A stretch of 64,000 bases of DNA from Pseudopyrenochaeta lycopersici (Eukaryota > Ascomycota > Dothideomycetes > Pleosporales > Pseudopyrenochaetaceae), in NCBI GenBank assembly GCA_003313425.1, contig NHZP01000061.1, positions 237,353 through 301,352 of the forward strand. The letters run 5' to 3'. The notes beneath the pieces were generated by a model that worked only from the letters and a program-made list of their open reading frames with translations, made no database searches and was not told the origin of the DNA. Positions 52,617 to 63,534 of this stretch are shown here, one piece after another; within the stretch, counting starts at the first letter, position 1; each line of letters begins with the position of its first letter. Position numbers and translations under genes: made by a program.

Positions 52617-53473
52617 TTAAGAGAGTCGCTTACTATTTCGTACTACTTCATCAAAAACAGCCGCCCCTTTGGCATAACCTGGCACAGTGGTATAACCATC
52701 CCACCAATCGCTCCCGTCCACAATGCCATTAACATCGTCAACGGTCAAAACCTTTATGTCCACAGACAGAGCAGCAAAGGCACATGCTCCGCACACAGAA
52801 CCAGCTACTGTGCAGACACACCCTACTGCCCCCATAAAGCCTCCGATCTCCACATGACGGAACACCTCTTGCACAGCTGTCACCGCAACTACCGTGCGCT
52901 TACGACGCAACACAGTGCGATTAGGATTCTTTACAATTCTCCCATAGAGAACACCGGCTAGGACCGGCCCGATCCCCCGTGCTACAGCCAGTAGCGAGCT
53001 CTTACATAGCGGCAACACTGCAACCGCACCAGCCGCAGTAACCACTACATGGGCACGCATTACGCGTGAGGAAGATCCTTCATAACTTATCGATGTGTCT
53101 CCACCACAAGAGCGCTGGTCTTTCATAAGCAGCCACTTCATTGTGCCACCGTCAGTGACAACACAGCTCACTGAAACACAGTGATGCAGAAGCACTACGT
53201 GATGTTCAGCATAGCATAGATGTACCATGTTCTACACTCACATTCCATGTGTGCTACAACAAATGCAAATGGGACCTCCATCCCATTACCACACCAGCGC
53301 TGACAACTGTCACGTATTTGCTCCAGCCACGCTCTTGCTCGGGCATCCACCCATAAGCGCAAATATCTCTTGCTCCACAACACCGCGACATCTCTCCAAG
53401 TCGCATTACTCAAACGTTCCACATCCCATTTCATAGGAGCCCCGTTGGGCGAGGGTCCCAAAAGGGTACCCAT
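52617..53473 (-). CDS. Highly divergent KESG-family protein, block E copy 2
   Basis: Identical protein to 51033-51889 (offset 1,584). Exons 53473-53242 and 53194-52617; TATA at 53601-53609. Confidence 0.72.
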
Positions 53474-53616
53474 AAAGGCCTTCGATGGTGCACTAGGAGC
53501 ACATCCGTGAAAAGTGTGCCACACAATATCCACCAGAATATTATGCGTATCCCAAGGGAATGTAAAACACACTCCGTGCCAACAGCAGAGACGCTGTTGT
53601 TATATATGTCCCCGTC

Positions 53617-54038
53617 TTGCGCGCCGCCAAGAAATACCAGTCCCTAGTGGGCAGTATACTGCCTAGTCCCCGTGTCTATGTTCATAGACCAATCAGACTA
53701 ACGTCCTGAAAAAGAGTGGGCAAACCAAGGTCAAACGACCCGCACCGTCCGTGCTCTGGCTTACTTACAGGGGGCAGCGCCTCTAGTCTTATTCAAGACT
53801 AACCCTTCGGTACTCGCTCCACTCACAGGCTCTGCTTAATTGTAAAGTGTCTAGGATCAGAAGCGCAAGGCTCCTGACCACTTGACAACTTTCTAGTGAA
53901 AGGAATCATATATAGGCAGAACGCCACACTAGAAAGTTGAGTCGGGGCCCGTGCCCAACACGAGCCACATCTCCATGTGACCTGGGATCGCCTCCAGCCA
54001 CAACAAAATTGGACTTACGCATTTTTTTATTTTTTTTT
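53617..54038 (+). ncRNA. Structured RNA element R35
   Basis: 5' half identical to R34. Core 53886-53939 is long form with inner GGCAGAACGCC. 3' half GGGGC/GCCC, CTGG/CCAG, AAATTGG..GCATTTT and a split T-run. Confidence 0.58.
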
Positions 54039-54304
54039 GATGTTCCATCACAGGCCTCACGCCCTTACCAATACAGCTCCACACAACAAATCCTTCGTTT
54101 TTCGGATGGCCCTACCATTACAAAATCAGTAACTACACCTGATACTAATAACAATTAATCTATCAACGTACTTCACCACAACGTACTAAATACAGCTACT
54201 ACACAAAAATGTATTTCTCATCATAACAAGAGTACATAATAACTACTACCTTAGTACACACCATACATAGGAATAAAGACCAGAAGAACTTACTGGTACC
54301 CATC

Positions 54305-55087
54305 TTACCAACAACTTCTGCAACTCAGCCATTGCACACGCAACGGATGTATTTCTCCTACCGCATCGCTAATCCCAGTAAACCAATCCGACTTTAACGA
54401 CCGCTTTATACCGGTAAAACAATTCGCCCAAACAAACCTGGACAAGGACTCATCACATACCAATGCGCAGGGCTCACACCTCCTGTGCAGCGTGCATGCG
54501 CAGTCTACACGCGTACTATAATACCCAAAGCGCAGTTGATGGAACAATGCCTCCACAACTTCGACATCCGGCCTCTGCCCCGACGGCGTTGTGACAAGAG
54601 GTAAAATGCGCTCCACGACCACATCCAGTGCCTCTACCGAAAGCTCCGCAAACACAACCTGGCTCCGCACTTGATCCCTAACCAACGTATCCACCTTGAG
54701 GACCAGGACCGACTGTACTCTACCGCCTCGTTCACAGAACTCCTTGAAGTCATCGAGACACACTGCGTGTTTAGGAGAAACGCATTCGCGAGGAAGCCAC
54801 CCGCTCTCTTTTGTTAGCCATACGTCTAAGGCACCATCCGGCTTTAGATGGCAGGTGAAAGAAATCAGTCGCTCCACCAGCCCTGTAACTCCGTAAGTTT
54901 GGGGAAACCCAACCAGAGGAGAGAGAAAACAGTACTTACTAGGAATGTGCCTCCGCACCTGTTCAATGTTTACAGCTGTCCCAGGGAAGGGGGAGCCCCT
55001 CTGACCCGGCCGAAGCTGGTCGACTGACAGTGATTTACTGTCACCTGTACCCTCCGCATTACTGCACTGTCCCAGGAGCGACCCCAT
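54305..55087 (-). CDS. KESG-family protein, cassette 35
   Basis: Exon 1 is 55087-54940 and exon 2 is 54882-54305. The 57-nt intron is in frame (donor GTAAGTAC, acceptor after CTTACGGAGTTACAG). The protein has 241 residues. The WW pair is replaced by VW in VWLTKESG; it has ECVSPKHAVC, CAC....C..C and WFTGISDAVG. Exon 1 and the region around the splice resemble 17953-18777. TATA at 55169-55179. Confidence 0.8.
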   Translation of the reverse strand: MGSLLGQCSNAEGTGDSKSLSVDQLRPGQRGSPFPGTAVNIEQVRRHIPSKYCFLSPLVGFPQTYGVTGLVERLISFTCHLKPDGALDVWLTKESGWLPRECVSPKHAVCLDDFKEFCERGGRVQSVLVLKVDTLVRDQVRSQVVFAELSVEALDVVVERILPLVTTPSGQRPDVEVVEALFHQLRFGYYSTRVDCACTLHRRCEPCALVCDESLSRFVWANCFTGIKRSLKSDWFTGISDAVGEIHPLRVQWLSCRSCW

Positions 55088-55186
55088 CGCGTTATAAAAG
55101 AAGGGAATAAAAGAGAATGTTCAGTCCCTGCAAACATTCACACTCCATGAACGGGGACATCCTCCCCTCTTATATACATCTCTGTC

Positions 55187-55613
55187 TTGCGCAATGCCAA
55201 AACACGCTAGTCCCTAGTCGGCAAAGGGCTGCTCACTCCATGACTCTATGTCCATACACCAATCAGAAGCCTGATTGAAAGAAAATGCGGCAACCCAGCG
55301 TCATCTGACCCGCGACGTCCGTGCTCTGGCTTACTTAAGAGTGCAGTGCCCCTAGCCTACAAGTAGTCTAACACTTCGTTGTTCCCTCCAGTCACAGGCT
55401 CTGCTTACAGGTAAAGTGTCCAGGGTAACCAGCGCAAGGCTGGTGACCACTTGACAACTTTCTAGTGAAAGGAATCATATATAGCACTCGAAAGTTGATT
55501 TCTGGTCTGTGCGCGCAGAATCCGCGCCACACCACCCCCTGTCCGCTCATCGCGCCACGCTGTCCCAACGTGACTGTCAGCCACACGCCCTGTGGACTTA
55601 GCAAATTTTTTTT
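55187..55613 (+). ncRNA. Structured RNA element R36
   Basis: H2 CAATCAG/CTGATTG; P3 GCAACCCAGC with GCTCTGGC; H8 AC-TTC-GT; H9 GT/AC outer pair; H10 CCAGC/GCTGG; core 55455-55497 short form; 3' half as R32. Confidence 0.57.
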
Positions 55614-55884
55614 GGAAATTCCATCTGAAGGGCTCACACCCTTAACAACTGAGCTCCGCACCCAACATTCTTTGCTCTTCTTCCCGAATCTACAAACCTT
55701 ACATCGTACCATTAGTAACTATTCTATAGTTTTTGGGTTATCCTTATTTTAATGAATTTGGAATACTGTAAATAAACAAAAAGTACTTACTATTACCAAA
55801 TGTACTTTTTTTGGGTTACTACATCTTAACCTGTCTCTTACTAGATACGACTCTGATAGACCACGTCTTCTTATAACCATCTAG

Positions 55885-56658
55885 CTGTCCTATAGACATG
55901 ACTGCTACTCCATAACCTTATGGCTGTACTACTCCTACTGTGTTGCTGATCCTACTCAACTACATACGCTTCCTATTGAGATAAACTCTATCAAATCCAT
56001 TGGAATGGGAAAACCTCCCTGACGCGGGCCTTATGCGTCTGCAAGGCCTACAGAAACCGAACTCGTTACATCCGCAGTCTACACTGCTGAGGAGGTTTCT
56101 CTAGCAGTATATGGAGCATACTCCATCAAGCTCTACAGCGTCTGCCCTCTGCCCCGACGACAGAATGAGAAGGGGTAAAATACTCTGCAAGACGATGTCT
56201 AATGCCTCTAGAGAGAGCTTCGCAAATACAACGAGACAAAGAGTCTCGCCCTAGTAGTTCGTATCTGCCTTGAATACAAGGAGCGACTGTTGCGTCCCTC
56301 CCTGTCTACAGAGTTCTCCGTAGCGGTGAAGACACTCCGTGTGTTTCTGCGAAATGCATTCGCGGGGAGGCTGCCCGCTCTCTTTGGTTACCCACCAATG
56401 TCGTCTGCCTGGCAAATCTGCCTAGGTAGTTAGTGACACACGCCGCTCCACTAGGGCTACTACTCTATCAGTTACAGTACCCAACTGATTGCGTGTCAGA
56501 AGAGAAAGATACTCACTGTGCACGTGATCTCTCAACGCTGTGGATGTCCCTACAGACACTGGGCAGCGACATCCTGCCTGTACCCCATCTACTATAGATA
56601 GGAGGGTGGTTGTGCAAGCGGACCCCGCAAAAGCACACTATCCAGTATGCGACCCCAT
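55885..56658 (-). pseudogene. KESG-family pseudogene, block F copy 2
   Basis: Same sequence and the same six in-frame stops as 49568-50341 (offset 6,317). Exon 1 begins at 56658; TATA at 56728-56737. Confidence 0.72.
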
Positions 56659-56746
56659 CGCAAAGTAGAAATAAAAAAGGATCCCTCAAGGGACTGCCAC
56701 ACTCCGTAGAAACAGATCCTCTGTTGTTCCTATATACCTCTCTCTC

Positions 56747-57165
56747 TTGAGCGCTGCCAAGAAATACTAGTCCCTAGTAAGCAATAGAATGCACATTCCA
56801 TGACTCTATAGACATAGACCAATTAAATCATAGATTTAGCTGGAGTGGGGCCAAGAGTGTCTCCCACGTGCCCACAACAGTCAGATGACCCGCACAGTCC
56901 GTGCTTTTGTAGGCTTACAAGGGGCAGAGGCCCTAGCCTACAAGTAGTCTAACACTCCGCTTCTCGTTCCACTCGTGGCCACAGCTTAAGGTAAAGTTAC
57001 ATGGGTCAGAAGCGCAAGGCTCCTGACCACTTGACAACTTTCTAGTGAAAGGAATCATATATAGGCTGCGCCACACTAGAAAAGTTGAGTCGTGGCTGAA
57101 AAATTTTTCAGCACCCCGGTAAAACGTGACCTCCAGCCACAGCAAAAATGGACTTACGCATTTTT
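56747..57165 (+). ncRNA. Structured RNA element R37
   Basis: 5' half as R33. Core 57035-57087 with inner GGCTGCGCC. The 3' domain has GCTGAAAAA/TTTTTCAGC, shared only with R23. T5 end. Confidence 0.56.
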
Positions 57166-57475
57166 CGAGAGGTTTGATGTTCCATCTGAAGGGCTCCCAC
57201 CCTTACTGACCGAGCTCCGCACTACAATTTCTTCATTGTTCTTACTACTATGCAGAATCTGTACAACATAATTAATTTGTGTTACAATATATACGGATTT
57301 TTTTTTTTTTTTAAAAAAAGAAACAGGAAATAAAATACCTATACCATGAGACAGGTACTTACCATTCCAAGCTATACAACTTCGTATACATCGACTCAAC
57401 ACCTATATCTATAGGTATAAAGGACCACCCCTCTTTAATTACAATAGAGTACTGCCACTCCATGAGCCACATAAA
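57166..57475. other. AT-rich filler, cassette 37
   Basis: 310 bp with a run of about 14 T near 57299-57312 and a GGTAAGTACC donor on the minus strand near 57360. No gene seen. Confidence 0.5.
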
Positions 57476-58269
57476 CTACATCCTACTTGGACAAGTCAGC
57501 CAGTCAACACCATGCGGCTGTACTACTCCAACTGCATTGGTAACACCGCTCCACCAGTTACACCCTGTACATAAGAATAGATTATCAAATCTACTGATCC
57601 AAAGGAACCTCCGCGAAGTATGGCTTACAAACCCACAAGGCTCACACCTTCTCTGCAGCGTACAGGCGCAGTCCACGCACGTACTGTACCACCCATGGTT
57701 CAACATAATGAACAATCTGTTCTCAAATAGGGCATTTGCCAACTGCCCCTCCGGCAATGCAAGAAGAGGGATAACGCGCTCCACCAGCACATCCAGTGCC
57801 ACTACTGAGAGCTGAGCAAAAACAACGAAACTCCATACACGCCCATGGGCCGGTGCATCCACCTTAAGAACCAGGAGCGACTGCTGTGCGGCTCCCGAAA
57901 CACAACCTTCCTTGTGACCTTCTAGACACTCCATGTGGTGTTGTTCCACACACTCGGCAGGAAAGCGTCCACTCTCTTTGGTAATCCACCAAGATCGCCT
58001 ACGCGAAAGACCTACGTAGACAGTAAGGGACATCCCATACTCCACAAACTCTGTGATGATGTTAGTCGGGGCCCTCCCCCAACTTCTTCCGTGTCTAGGG
58101 AAAAGGCAAGACACTGACTGGGCACGTGATCTCTCACGCCTTCAAACTCCATGGGCGTCTCTACAGACAATGTACAGGAACTTCCTTCCTGTATCCTATC
58201 TATTGCAGATAGAAAGGTGGATGTGCTAGTGGTCCCCACATCAGCACCCTGCCCGACACGCGACTCCAT
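57476..58269 (-). CDS. KESG-family protein, cassette 37
   Basis: Exon 1 is 58269-58119 and exon 2 is 58050-57476; the 68-nt intron has donor GTCAGTGT and acceptor after CTAACATCATCACAG. The protein has 241 residues with WWITKESG, ECVEQHHMEC, CAC....C..C and WWSGVTNAVG. TATA near 58345-58352 beside ACAGA/TCTGT. Confidence 0.8.
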
Positions 58270-58368
58270 CGCAATATAGCAGTAGAACAAAAGAAAACAC
58301 TACATAATGTAGGACACATCCGTGAAAACAGATCCTCTGTTGTTCTTATATAGACATGTCCATGCTAT

Positions 58369-58789
58369 CTCTGCCAAGACACACTAGTCCCTAGCAGGCA
58401 GAGGGCAGCCCATTCCATGACTCTATATTCATAGTCCAATCAGAAGCCTGATTAAATAAAATGTGGGTAACCTGAGATCAGATGACCCGCACAGTCCGTG
58501 CTTCGTGTTACTTACCAGGGCTCTTGCCTCTAGCCTCTAAAGAGCCTAACCCTTCGGTACTCCCTCCAGTCGCGGGCAAAGCTTAGAGTAAAGCCGTCGT
58601 GGTCCCGAGCGCAAGGCTCTCGACCACTTGACAACTTTCTAGTGAAAGGAATCATATATACACTCGAAAGTTGACGGAATGGGCCCGTGCCCATCACAAC
58701 CCGTCTGTGCGCAAAACGCGCCACAGCAACCCAGCGTGACTCTGCATGACCGTCAGCCACACGGAAAATGGACTTACGCATTTTTTTTT
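58369..58789 (+). ncRNA. Structured RNA element R38
   Basis: Outer stem CTCTGCC/GGCAGAG; H2 CAATCAG/CTGATT; P3 GTAAC/GTTAC; H4 GATC/GACC; H5 GCAC/GTGC; H10 CGAGC/GCTCTCG; core 58632-58673 short form; T9. Confidence 0.6.
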
Positions 58790-59384
58790 GATCTTCGGTA
58801 TTCCATCCCAAGGGCGCCCACACCCTTCCTGACTGACCTCTGCACCACAAATCCTTTGTTGCTCTTACCACCGTACAAAGCCTACGCAATACAATTACTA
58901 TACTTTACAATACACCATAACTTTATTTTAAAGAAACAGAAAATAAAAGACATAAACCGTAAAATAGGTACTTACCAATACAAACTATACTACGTCCCTC
59001 TGTAACTCCAACGTAAATACTCAGTATTTTTTTTTGTGAATTTACTGAGTACTAACAGAAACAAACAACCGGCATTCACCGTTCCCAGCAAGAGACTAGC
59101 TCTGCAGCTATATTGTACCATACACCAAACGCTCCCACAGCGCAAATCCTTGACGCAATATGTATAACACCTACACGGTGAACGAAGCCTTAACAGAGGA
59201 CGCATCCTGCCTGCCGTGTCCCACTATTGAGACCCTATGCATACAACCCAGAATCGCTGCTCCACAGCTAAGAGAGTCAAAACAACTTATAGAAGCGCAC
59301 CGTGCTACCAAAAAACGGAGCATGGTAGGGCATGTTTTTGTTTTGCCCCTAGCAGAAACGACATTGCCGTGAAATGTAGATGCT
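58790..59384. other. Long AT-rich filler with inverted repeat, cassette 38
   Basis: About 595 bp. Contains TACTCAGTA..TACTGAGTA (about 59018-59052) flanking a T-run, and a GGTAAGTACC donor on the minus strand near 58975. Plus-strand ORFs here overlap the gene and lack support. Confidence 0.5.
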
Positions 59385-59868
59385 CTACACCAGAGCACGC
59401 GCGTAATACCTTCCCGTGCATCGCCATAAAACCAACGAGAGCGCCACCAGCGCTGCCACAAAAGCAACAACCGCAAGAACGGTTGCTAACAACACATCGC
59501 TCGCTCCACGGCTACCAGTTGAGCCGCCTCCTCCGTTCATACCACTAGGTAGAGGCAACGTAGTCACGTGCGGCCACGACGTGCTTGCCACCCAAGTAGC
59601 CACTGTCTTGCTACTCGTATCATCCCTCCGGAAGAACACGCTTTCATGTGAGCGGGTTGGCGAACCCCCCTCGTCCACACTACGTAAAAGTGTGGTACCC
59701 ATGGCTATGAGCATACCATCCGTACGCATTGCGCGCGACAACAGCGTCCCGCGCTCGAGACAATTGGCCAATTCTGTAACACACCTCCGTGTGACGCACC
59801 GCAGCTGTGCAAAAAAAGGCCCCGCATAGCACAGCCAAAGAAGAGAACAGAATCACGGCAGACGCCAT
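59385..59868 (-). CDS. Type I membrane protein with signal peptide, cassette 38
   Basis: ATG 59868 follows a TATA box (59928-59935) and cap-like CAGTCCGTG. Residues 1-22 form a signal peptide (SAVILFSSLAVLCGAFFC). A small intron (46 nt from GTACGG at 59725, or 37 nt from GTATGC at 59716, both ending ACGTAG at 59680) restores frame to the second segment. The ectodomain is Ser/Thr/Gly-rich. A membrane segment, LLATVLAVVAFVAALVALSLVLW, lies near the end, followed by a ~12-residue tail. About 145 residues. No homologue recognised; a surface or envelope-type role is only a guess from topology. Confidence 0.6.
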
Positions 59869-59955
59869 TCTCTTTATAATTCTGCTACAAGCACAGTCCG
59901 TGCAGAAGCTAAGCGCTAAAGAACACCCTATATAGCGCCCTACCGACTGGTCCTC

Positions 59956-60356
59956 TCTGCCGAGATATACTATTCCATACTTGGCAGGGTTCTGCCCACT
60001 CCATGCTGTCTATGTTCATAGACCAATTAGATCACAGATCAAAGCGTGCCACACCATGTCAGACGACCACACGTCCGTGCTTTGCTGTGGTTACTAAGTG
60101 CAGCGCCCCTAGTCTTATTCAAGACTACCGCTTCGCTACTCCTTCCAGTCGTTGGCCCTGCTTACATGTAAAGTGTCAGGGGTCAAGGAGCACGGGGCTC
60201 CTCGACCACTTGACAACTTTCTAGTGAAAGGAATCATATATAGGCAAAACGCCACACTAGAAAGTTGAGGATGGGCCCGTGCCCCCCCCATGTGCCACAC
60301 ATCCATGTGACTCAGCTTGGCCTCCAGCCACAGGGAAATTGGTCTTCGCCAATTTT
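59956..60356 (+). ncRNA. Structured RNA element R39
   Basis: H0 GGCAG/CTGCC; H1 CTATG/CATAG; H2 GATC/GATC; P3 GCCACA/TGTGGT; H7 AGTCTT/AAGACT; H8 GC-TTC-GC; core 60214-60267; terminal AAATTGG-TCTTCG-CCAATTT ending in four T. Confidence 0.58.
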
Positions 60357-60719
60357 GACAGAGAACAAGTGATTTTCCAAATCACAACGCTCCTAAACTA
60401 TACCTATTGAAGCATTAAAATTCATCCTCACCATTTTGGTAGGACTGCAAACAGAGAACACACCCTGATATGAGTATCATACAAGTACATTGTCGCCCTA
60501 CTATAATAAGCTACGCATTAAACAAACAGGAAAAAGTAACGCCGTACATTACCACAATCATCGGTTGCAACACCACAATGACCCACTGGCCATGTCCCAC
60601 AAAGGCACCCGCCTGCTTATACAACACGTCTCTACATAACATTTCATAGCGTAACGTCCTGTCTCTACCAGAAGAAAAACAAGAACTAATACAGTAGGGG
60701 ACACCTCTTGTACTACGTA
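60357..60719. other. AT-rich filler, cassette 39
   Basis: About 360 bp. A 97-codon minus-strand frame overlaps 60511-60804 but has no upstream signals of its own. It is better read as 3' UTR or last-exon sequence of the coiled-coil gene. Confidence 0.45.
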
Positions 60720-61401
60720 CTAATAACCCACTGAGCGTGCACGCAGCGTTGTAACAAGATAATGTAGTTCCACGTGACTCTCCAAGCCCTCTGCAATATA
60801 GCAAAGTATCAGATTAAAGAGACTCACGACCAATGTGAGCCTCGACAATTGCATAAAGCCGTTCCACTTCTACGCGTAACGCTTCCACCGACTGTAATAG
60901 TTCGGTACCACCGCCACGCCCTCTTCCGGGCTTACGACAAACACAAACACGCCGTGATGGAGACGTTCTCTCCATACGCGTACGCTTCGCATTCCTTGTC
61001 CCATCAGAGCCCTGATCGGAAGAAGACTCTTCAGAATCTACGATGCACCACCGCTTCCGTCGCGGCTTACCCCTCGCCACCCGGTCTCGTGCAAACAATG
61101 GTGATGCACCTACAGCAGTACAGTTGATACTGTTAGGACCATCCGCCCCATTCGCTTCGCTGCAAGAGGTACCCTGCGATGCATCCAGCACGCACTCATC
61201 ATCGCCAACGATAAACCCATCGAGATCAGTATCCTCTGAATCTCCATCCGGCTCAGTACTAGACATTCCGTCATGGTTACGTGAACGCGCAGCCGCTGAA
61301 ACCATGTAAGCTACTCCATATCAAACGCTATACATAACTGTATACAGCTACTACTTACAAGACTCCGTTATAAAATAAGACGCAACACTTGTTTGCGCCA
61401 T
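60720..61401 (-). CDS. Acidic/basic nuclear-type protein with coiled coil, cassette 39
   Basis: Exon 1 is 61401-61359; the 63-nt intron has donor GTAAGT, CTTAC branch and TTTCAG acceptor; exon 2 starts at 61295. Exon 2 may end at a stop at 60814 (174 residues) or be spliced at GTGAGT (60827) by a 37-nt intron to 60790-60720 (193 residues); both keep frame. The protein has an acidic segment with DTDLDGFIVGDDE, basic clusters GKPRRKRW and NAKRTRMER, and a C-terminal heptad-like helix LLQSVEALRVEVERLYAIVE. It looks like a nuclear regulator or chromatin-associated protein, but no family is recognised. TATA at 61501-61508. Confidence 0.65.
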
Positions 61402-61518
61402 AACAATAGTACGCTGTACACCCACCTCCGTGTACTCTTAGTTAAGAGTGTTGCTGGAAAACATCCGTCCCACCTCCGTGAAAACAGAGAAGCTGTTATG
61501 ATTATATACCTCTCTATC

Positions 61519-61919
61519 TTGCGCACTGCCAAGACACACTAGTCCCTACGAGGCAGAGGCGTGCCTACTCCCTATGTCTACATTCATAGACCAATCAGAA
61601 TTTTATTCTGAGAAAGAGTGGGCAAGCAGTGATCATCTGATCAGCACGCGCCCGTGCTCTGCGTTGCTTAGTAAGTGCAGCGCCTCTAGTCTTTAAAAAG
61701 ACTAACCCTTCGGTACTCCCTCCAGTCGTAGGCTCTGCTTAGATGTAAAGTGTCCAGGGTCTCCAGCACGAGGCTGGTGACCACTTGACAACTTTCTAGT
61801 GAAAGGAATCATATATAGCACTCGAAAGTTGAGGGAGGGTCTGTGCGCGAAATCCGCGCCACAGCTAACGTGACTCTGCCTGGCCCTCCAGCCACAACAA
61901 AATGGACTTACGCATTTTT
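61519..61919 (+). ncRNA. Structured RNA element R40
   Basis: H0 GGCA/TGCC; H2 CAGAAT/ATTCTG; P3 GCAAGCAG with CTGCGTTGC; H5 GCACG/CGTGC; H7 AGTCTTT/AAAGACT; H10 CCAGC/GCTGG; core 61789-61831 short form; T5 end. Confidence 0.6.
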
Positions 61920-62264
61920 CGAGAGGTTTGATGTTCCATTAACAGGGCGCCCACACCCTTCATGACGACAGCTCCGCCATACAAATTCTTTTTTCTTGGC
62001 TTCTGTACAAAACCTACATACAATAATTAGTGAATAATACAAACCAATCTAAAACTGTGCATAATACTACTCTATTTCTTTGGCTAGGAGTAGTATACAA
62101 CTCAAATAGTACCTCTACCGATAATATGGCGTCCGCAAAAAAAACATAAAACTGGCTCTACCTACCAAAATTAACCCATACTGCGTAAAGCTATGAAAAA
62201 CAAGCCTATTCAGTAACATACCCTAACGCTTCTACTAAGGCTAGTTTACCAGTAACATCTACTG
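61920..62264. other. AT-rich filler, cassette 40
   Basis: 345 bp including an inverted repeat ACTACTC..GAGTAGT near 62066-62096. No gene seen. Confidence 0.5.
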
Positions 62265-63018
62265 TTACAAGCATAAACCATCAACATAACAATTAACTTC
62301 CTCGAGAAGACGTGTAAGACGACACATCTCTAAAAAAATGGCCTCTAGCTCCGCAGTAAAAGATACCATCTGCCGATACTCTTGACGTTTCTTATCATCA
62401 ACAGCGCTCCTCGTGCTCAACAACGTGTACCCGCCACTATCGTAACGTCGAAATCCCCCACGAACGGCCACTTCATAGCCAGACTGGTTTACGCCGACAG
62501 CCTCGAGTCCGGTGCCAAAACAACCGGCAGAAAAGGGAGCTCCACGACTCCATCGCTCGAGTTCATCGCGGAAAAACTCCTTCCGCACCTTGCCATGACA
62601 CGGTACCCGCTCAATAGTAACATTCCACTCGCTCCGCTGCAGATGGAGACGTCGAGACGAATGCGCTACCCGAGTCCGCTGCGCAAAACGACACCAACAC
62701 TTCATACTCCGTACAGGAACCTATCGGGGACACTCCATGAGAACCCACGGGTCTCACTGCGGCTACCAACCATGATGGCGCTTCCCAGCGCACCGTACGC
62801 CCACCGATACTATTCAGAACACCTCCCAGTAGTTGAGGCAAACTCAACCTCGCTAAGCGCGGCGGTGGGAACAGACGTCGAGTAACGCATACGCCCACTC
62901 TGAAGCCGGGTCTCCAATTGTCGCATCCTGACAACAACCCTACTCGGATGCACCACTGTGCAGACGCAGAGGACACGCCGACCACGGCGTACAATATGAC
63001 TAGAACTGTACAGTCCAT
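62265..63018 (-). CDS. Secreted or membrane-associated orphan, cassette 40
   Basis: ATG 63018 starts a hydrophobic N-terminus (CTVLVILYAVVGVSSASA) that reads as a signal peptide. Exon 1 is 63018-62715 and exon 2 is 62665-62265; a 49-nt intron (donor GTACGG, acceptor GGGTAG) keeps phase. The protein has 234 residues: an Arg/Pro-rich middle, one NVT sequon, and a C-terminal amphipathic helix (FTAELEAIFLEMCRLTRLLEE). No second membrane span. No clear TATA box. The frame upstream of the ATG opens only with GTG. Confidence 0.55.
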
Positions 63019-63108
63019 GAAGACCGCTCCGCTGCCCACTCTCTAACACTACCATGTGTCCGCTCCACAGACAAATCTCAGCCGGGTGTATCCAAACAGC
63101 CAGCACTA

Positions 63109-63534
63109 CCAGGAGTGACTAGTCCCTAGTTGGCAGTGTCCTGCCCGCCCCCCCGTGTCTATGTTCATAGACCAATTAGATCGAAGATCCAAAGCGTGCC
63201 ACACCCATGTCAGATGACCACACGTCCGTGCTTTGCTGTGGTTACTAAGTGCAGCGCCCTAGTCTTTAAAAAGACTAACACTCCCGTTGCGATCTCCAAT
63301 CGCGGGCTCTGCTTACAGGTAAAGTGTCAGGGGTCAAGGAGCACGGGGCTCCTCGACCACTTGACAACTTTCTAGTGAAAGGAATCATATATACGCAAAA
63401 CGCCACACTAGAAAGTTGTCGGAGGGGCCCGTGCCCCAACTCGACCCATGTCTGCGCTCTCTCGAGCCACACCCCCATGTGACCCAGCCTGTCTTCCAGC
63501 CACAGGGAAAATGAACTTACGCAATTTTTTTTTT
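63109..63534 (+). ncRNA. Structured RNA element R41 (= R1 with its 5' end)
   Basis: Same locus as R1, complete here: CTAGTCCCTAG, GGCAG..CTGCC, H1 GTCTAT/ATAGAC, P3 GCCACA/TGTGGT, core 63365-63418, T10 to 63534. Single-base indels against R1. Confidence 0.6.

Noticed and set aside
60511..60804. 97-codon minus-strand ORF downstream of the coiled-coil gene as a separate gene
   Set aside because: No promoter of its own. The TTGCAG acceptor in this region fits a last exon or 3' UTR of the upstream gene better.
227..63418. Regularly spaced repeats as a CRISPR array
   Set aside because: The spacing is ~1.58 kb with a gene in each interval; no short spacers and no cas genes.
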